NCBI RefSeq assembly: GCF_042662685.1
Contig: NZ_JBHSYO010000004.1
Span: 372,001 to 436,000, forward strand
Reading direction: 5' to 3'
Origin: Pseudobowmanella zhangzhouensis
GTDB taxonomy: Bacteria; Pseudomonadota; Gammaproteobacteria; Enterobacterales; Alteromonadaceae
Length of the DNA: 64,000 nucleotides
The translations under genes and the position numbers were made by a program. Shown in pieces: positions 60,797-64,000 of the stretch; position 1 is the stretch's first letter; the number at the start of each line of letters is the position of its first letter. Under the pieces are notes generated by a model. It worked only from the letters and a program-made list of their open reading frames with translations. It was not told where the DNA came from and made no database searches.

Positions 60797-60799
60797 TGA

Positions 60800-60929
60800 G
60801 CACCTGTAAATGGCTGCAACCGGTTTGCTCACGACAACACGCCGTAAACCCATCCCTGGGGGCTCGTTTCCGCCCGTCCTGGGCTTCAACGGTTGTCTTA
60901 GAGCAAGCCGGTCTTCGCTGAAAGGCATG
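60800..60929. repeat. Second copy of the dispersed repeat
   Basis: CGCCGTAAACCCATCCCTGG followed by GGGCTC (60840-60865) repeats the unit at 50753-50778 (22 of 26 bases equal), and similarity extends leftward (AACCGGTTTGCTCACGAC vs AGCCGGTGTTGCACAC). It sits between the convergent ends of mog and the kinase gene. Confidence 0.65.
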
Positions 60930-62666
60930 TTATCGCCTGAGTAAAAATAACCACACCACCAACAACAAGGTAATAAACCAAAAGCCGGATAATAACTGCC
61001 AGAATAGCAAGGGGTTGGTTTTATGCTCTAGCTTAACCTCTTCATGCAAAAACGCCGGGTTAGGCTGCTGCAAATCTGTCAGGAACTGCTGCAGACTGTT
61101 GTAACGCATTGATAAATCTAAGCTGACGCCTTTTTGTAGCGCCCGATCAAACCAGGTTGGGATCACCGCATTAAACTGGCTGGCACTACGATAACGCAAC
61201 TTATCGTAATCTGCTGCAGTGCGACACTCCTCTACCGCATTGCCATAAGGCAAATGGCCGCCACTGAATAACTCATAGGCAATAGTGGCTAAGGCATAAA
61301 TGTCACCTTGTACCCCGGAATTGTGCCCCAGCAGATAATGCGGATCAGAGTAAGCCGCGGTGCCCAATGCCGTTTCATGCTGCAGCGGGCTGTAAATTTC
61401 AGCCAGACCGGCAACATAAACCGAGCCAAAATCAACAATTTTCAGGCTGCCATCCGCCAGATAAACGATATTACCCGGCTTCAGATCCTGATGGATCGCG
61501 CCCATACGGTGAAACGCCTTAAGGCCGTCGGCAATTTGCTTTACCAGTTTAATCGCCAGTGCCGGTTTTATTGGTTTAGGCTGATTGCCAAACCAGGTTT
61601 CCAGGCTTTGGCCAGGCAGATATTCCATCAGATAATACAAAAACGTGCGCGGCCGGTGCTGACGAATCACCTTTACCACGTAATGCGAGTCGATTCGCAG
61701 CCCTATCCACTCCTCGCGGATAAAGCGATCAATGTATAGCGCATCGTCATCATAATTTAGCGACGGACACTTCAATACCCGTTGCTCGCCTGTATCTTCA
61801 TCTTCTACCAGATATAAGTGGCTGCGGCTGCTGGCAAATAGCTCTGACAGCACTTTATAACCATCAAGTTTCATCCCGGCGCTTAATGCCGGGGGAAAGG
61901 GTAATCGCGTCAGATGCTGGTTTAAATCATCCAGGCTCTGCTCGGGTAGCTGCGTTACCTCTATCAGTATCAGGCTGATATTATCGTCGCAACCATTGTT
62001 CAGCGCTTGCTGTTTTAGACGCAGTGTAATGTCATCAAGCGGATCCGGGCCTGACAACTCGTGTTGGATCAGCACATCATTAACAAAATCTGAAATACCA
62101 TCAGAGCATAATAAAAACCGATCGCCGACACCTAAACTCAGACTGCTTTGCTGCAGTTCAACCCGGGCATCCATCCCGAGCGCCCGCCCCAGAAATTGCC
62201 GTTGTTCGGATAATACCGTCGTGTGGTCTTGTGTCAGTTGTGACAGCACACCATCACGCCAATGATACAAGCGGCTATCGCCGATATGGGCAAAATGTGC
62301 CGTTTGAGATTTTAAAATCAGCGCCGTGAACGTGGTGAGATAGCCTTTTTGGTCGTGCACAAACTGATGGCTTAACTCGTATAATTCGTTGTTTATTGTT
62401 GCCAGTACCTGTGCTGCACTGTAAGCCACAGACCAGGTATCCGGCGTTTGCAGATACTCATGACAAAAGCGTGTTACCGCGCGCTGGCTGGCTTGCTGGC
62501 CGGCTTCAGCCGTACTGACCCCATCAGCCAGAGCAAAACAGGCGCCCTTATACGTAAGCAGGTGGGCGTCATCTGGCACGGCTGAGGCCACGGCATCCTC
62601 ATTAACGGCTTTGCCGCCAACATCGGATAAACGGCTAAAGCTTAGTGCCAGTTTTACATCGCCCAC
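60930..62666 (-). CDS. PP2C phosphatase-Ser/Thr kinase fusion, membrane-anchored
   Basis: The 578-residue product fuses two opposing activities. Residues about 1-240 are a PP2C phosphatase (FALADGVSTAEAG, AHIGDSRLYHW, LCSDGISDFV, DDNISLIL). Residues about 265-525 form a Hanks-type kinase: Lys in QRVLKCPS, catalytic loop AIHQDLKPGNIVYL (HQD instead of HRD) and VDFGSVYV. The C-terminus is one transmembrane helix (FWFITLLLVVWLFLL) and two Arg. Similar fusions lie beside nasA-type nitrate transporters in Pseudomonas and relatives. It is 15 bases downstream of the transporter gene, so the two form an operon. Confidence 0.9.
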   Translation of the reverse strand: MGDVKLALSFSRLSDVGGKAVNEDAVASAVPDDAHLLTYKGACFALADGVSTAEAGQQASQRAVTRFCHEYLQTPDTWSVAYSAAQVLATINNELYELSHQFVHDQKGYLTTFTALILKSQTAHFAHIGDSRLYHWRDGVLSQLTQDHTTVLSEQRQFLGRALGMDARVELQQSSLSLGVGDRFLLCSDGISDFVNDVLIQHELSGPDPLDDITLRLKQQALNNGCDDNISLILIEVTQLPEQSLDDLNQHLTRLPFPPALSAGMKLDGYKVLSELFASSRSHLYLVEDEDTGEQRVLKCPSLNYDDDALYIDRFIREEWIGLRIDSHYVVKVIRQHRPRTFLYYLMEYLPGQSLETWFGNQPKPIKPALAIKLVKQIADGLKAFHRMGAIHQDLKPGNIVYLADGSLKIVDFGSVYVAGLAEIYSPLQHETALGTAAYSDPHYLLGHNSGVQGDIYALATIAYELFSGGHLPYGNAVEECRTAADYDKLRYRSASQFNAVIPTWFDRALQKGVSLDLSMRYNSLQQFLTDLQQPNPAFLHEEVKLEHKTNPLLFWQLLSGFWFITLLLVVWLFLLRR

Positions 62667-62681
62667 GCTACTTATCCTTGG

Positions 62682-64000
62682 TTAACCAACACTGATACGG
62701 TGTACTGTGCCATCTTCACCGACTTCGGTAATATGGCCTTTAGGGTCATCTAAAAACATAACCGCTACCAGGCCCACCAACGCAGACGCTGCAATAACAT
62801 AGAAAAACATGCTGTAACTGACATAGCTTAGTACGGTTAAGTACACTACAGCACCAACGTTACCATAAGCGCCAGCCATACCGGCAATTTGACCGGTCAT
62901 ACTACGTTTAATCAATGGCACTATGGCAAACACGGCACCTTCACCAGCCTGAACAAAGAAGCTACATGCCATAGTGGCTAATACCGCAACCGGGATCCAC
63001 CAGTGGCTGTCCATCATACCCATTAAGAAATAACCTGCCGCCAGACCACCAATTAGAATAACCATACTTTTGCGACGGCCAAATTTGTCAGAAAACCAGC
63101 CACCCATTGGCCGTGATACCAGGTTCATAAAGGCAAAACCGGACGCCAGCAAGCCCGCTTTTACCGCACTTAACCCTTCAAAGGTTTCCAGGAAGTACAG
63201 TGGCAGCATTGACACCACCGCCAGCTCAGAGCCGAAAGTGGCAAAATAGGCAATGTTCAAAATACCCACCTGTTTAAAGCTGTATTTGTCAGCTTCTGGT
63301 ACGCCTGCACGCAAATGTTCGGCGTTGATATGCCAGGTTTGCTGAGTTTGCACGATAAATAACAGCAACAACACCGCCCACAGCACATACATCAAGTCGG
63401 TAGAAAACAAATTAACGCCAGCAGGCGATAAGCGCCAGGCCAGCATACCCAATGCCAGATGCATAGGTATGTTCATCGCTATCAGGCCCCAAAGTGCGCC
63501 CCAGCTTGTCACTACCATAGCACCGGTTTTTTTCGGTTTAAAATACACAGAGCCTTTTGGTGTATTGCGGGCAAATTTATAGAACACTAAGGCATAGAAA
63601 GCACTGAATACGCCTACGCTACCAATCGCATAGCGCCAGCCATCTTCACCACCAAATGCCAAGGCTAGTGTAGGTAAGGTCATCGCCGCGGCCGCAGAGC
63701 CAAAGTTACCCCAGCCACCATAGATCCCCTCAGCTGTACCTACCTGATGATGCGGAAACCACTCGCCGACCAGACGAATACCGACCACAAAACCGGCGCC
63801 CACGAAACCAAGCAGAAAACGGAACATCGCCAGCGCCGAATAGGTATCTGCAAAGGCAAAGCCGATACACAGCAAAGCAGAAATAAACAGTAGCAGCGAA
63901 TACATAATACGCGGCCCGTAACGGTCCACCATCATGCCAACAACGATGCGGGCCGGAATGGTGATGGCCACGTTTAGTATCAGCAACGCTTTAACCTGCG
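62682..64000 (-). CDS. NasA/NarK-type nitrate transporter (5' end outside window)
   Basis: The coding sequence continues past base 64000: the codons before the first Met (63986) are open and read VKAL, matching the usual QVKALLILNVAITIPARIVVGM of NasA-like proteins, so the first visible Met is internal. At least 438 residues are present, with about 11 transmembrane helices; motifs include VGEWFPHHQVGTAEGIYGGWGNFGSA and SRPMGGWFSDKFGRRKSM. It should import nitrate or nitrite, probably for assimilation given its partner, and is distinct from the NarK at 40040. Confidence 0.9.
   Translation of the reverse strand, partial: QVKALLILNVAITIPARIVVGMMVDRYGPRIMYSLLLFISALLCIGFAFADTYSALAMFRFLLGFVGAGFVVGIRLVGEWFPHHQVGTAEGIYGGWGNFGSAAAAMTLPTLALAFGGEDGWRYAIGSVGVFSAFYALVFYKFARNTPKGSVYFKPKKTGAMVVTSWGALWGLIAMNIPMHLALGMLAWRLSPAGVNLFSTDLMYVLWAVLLLLFIVQTQQTWHINAEHLRAGVPEADKYSFKQVGILNIAYFATFGSELAVVSMLPLYFLETFEGLSAVKAGLLASGFAFMNLVSRPMGGWFSDKFGRRKSMVILIGGLAAGYFLMGMMDSHWWIPVAVLATMACSFFVQAGEGAVFAIVPLIKRSMTGQIAGMAGAYGNVGAVVYLTVLSYVSYSMFFYVIAASALVGLVAVMFLDDPKGHITEVGEDGTVHRISVG

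Overview
The window is chromosomal DNA of a facultatively anaerobic, nitrate-respiring gammaproteobacterium. The gene set (narGHJI with a PpiC isomerase, narXL, DUF3080, CPXCG, an exosortase-type acyltransferase) and the protein sequences suggest the Alteromonadales, most like the Rheinheimera/Alishewanella/Arsukibacterium group. That placement is inferred from general resemblance, not from a search.

Region 1 (1-11.9 kb) is core genome. The minus strand carries thrS-infC-rpmI-rplT, an unusual intervening acyltransferase, then pheS-pheT-ihfA. infC starts at a conserved AUU codon, and thrS has a good promoter followed by a terminator-like hairpin in its leader, suggesting attenuation. On the plus strand are a fructosamine-kinase-family gene, a FolM-like pteridine reductase, CPXCG and DUF3080 genes and tRNA-Val(GAC) with a clear promoter.

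Region 2 (about 11.9-20.5 kb) is an accessory island next to tRNA-Val. It holds a small sigma-70-like gene, a complete QatABCD anti-phage operon (KAP ATPase, QatB, QueC-like QatC, TatD-like QatD; translationally coupled), an IS3-type relic, an HNH endonuclease broken by one frameshift, and an excisionase-like gene overlapping a tyrosine integrase.

Region 3 (about 20.5-28.6 kb) is a second, probably distinct mobile element. A minus-strand operon encodes a 171-aa protein, a 739-aa degenerate tyrosine-recombinase-like protein (HxxR His replaced by Asn) and a 1010-aa tyrosine recombinase with a long C-terminal extension. An orphan 243-aa gene converges on it. On the other side lie a 57-aa gene, a small orphan gene and two tandem 73-74 bp repeats. 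I could not assign this module to a named element class; it is the most likely place for something undescribed.

Region 4 (28.9-64 kb) is an anaerobic-respiration supercluster. It contains a Moco riboswitch and moaA-mobA-moaBCDE-modABC; a DUF3083-like gene; a thiamine-diphosphate 2-oxoacid decarboxylase; narL-moeA, narK and narX; narGHJI-ppiC behind a textbook class II FNR promoter; a porin; nrdG-nrdD (class III ribonucleotide reductase without ATP-cone) behind an FNR box; SirB2 and small conserved genes; a lone integron-like cassette with an attC-like site; ubiT/ubiUV (O2-independent ubiquinone synthesis) with mog; and a PP2C-kinase fusion beside a NasA/NarK-type transporter cut by the window end. 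Together these supply nitrate import, the nitrate reductase, its molybdenum cofactor, molybdate uptake, the quinone pool and anaerobic dNTP synthesis, with NarXL and FNR sites visible in the DNA.
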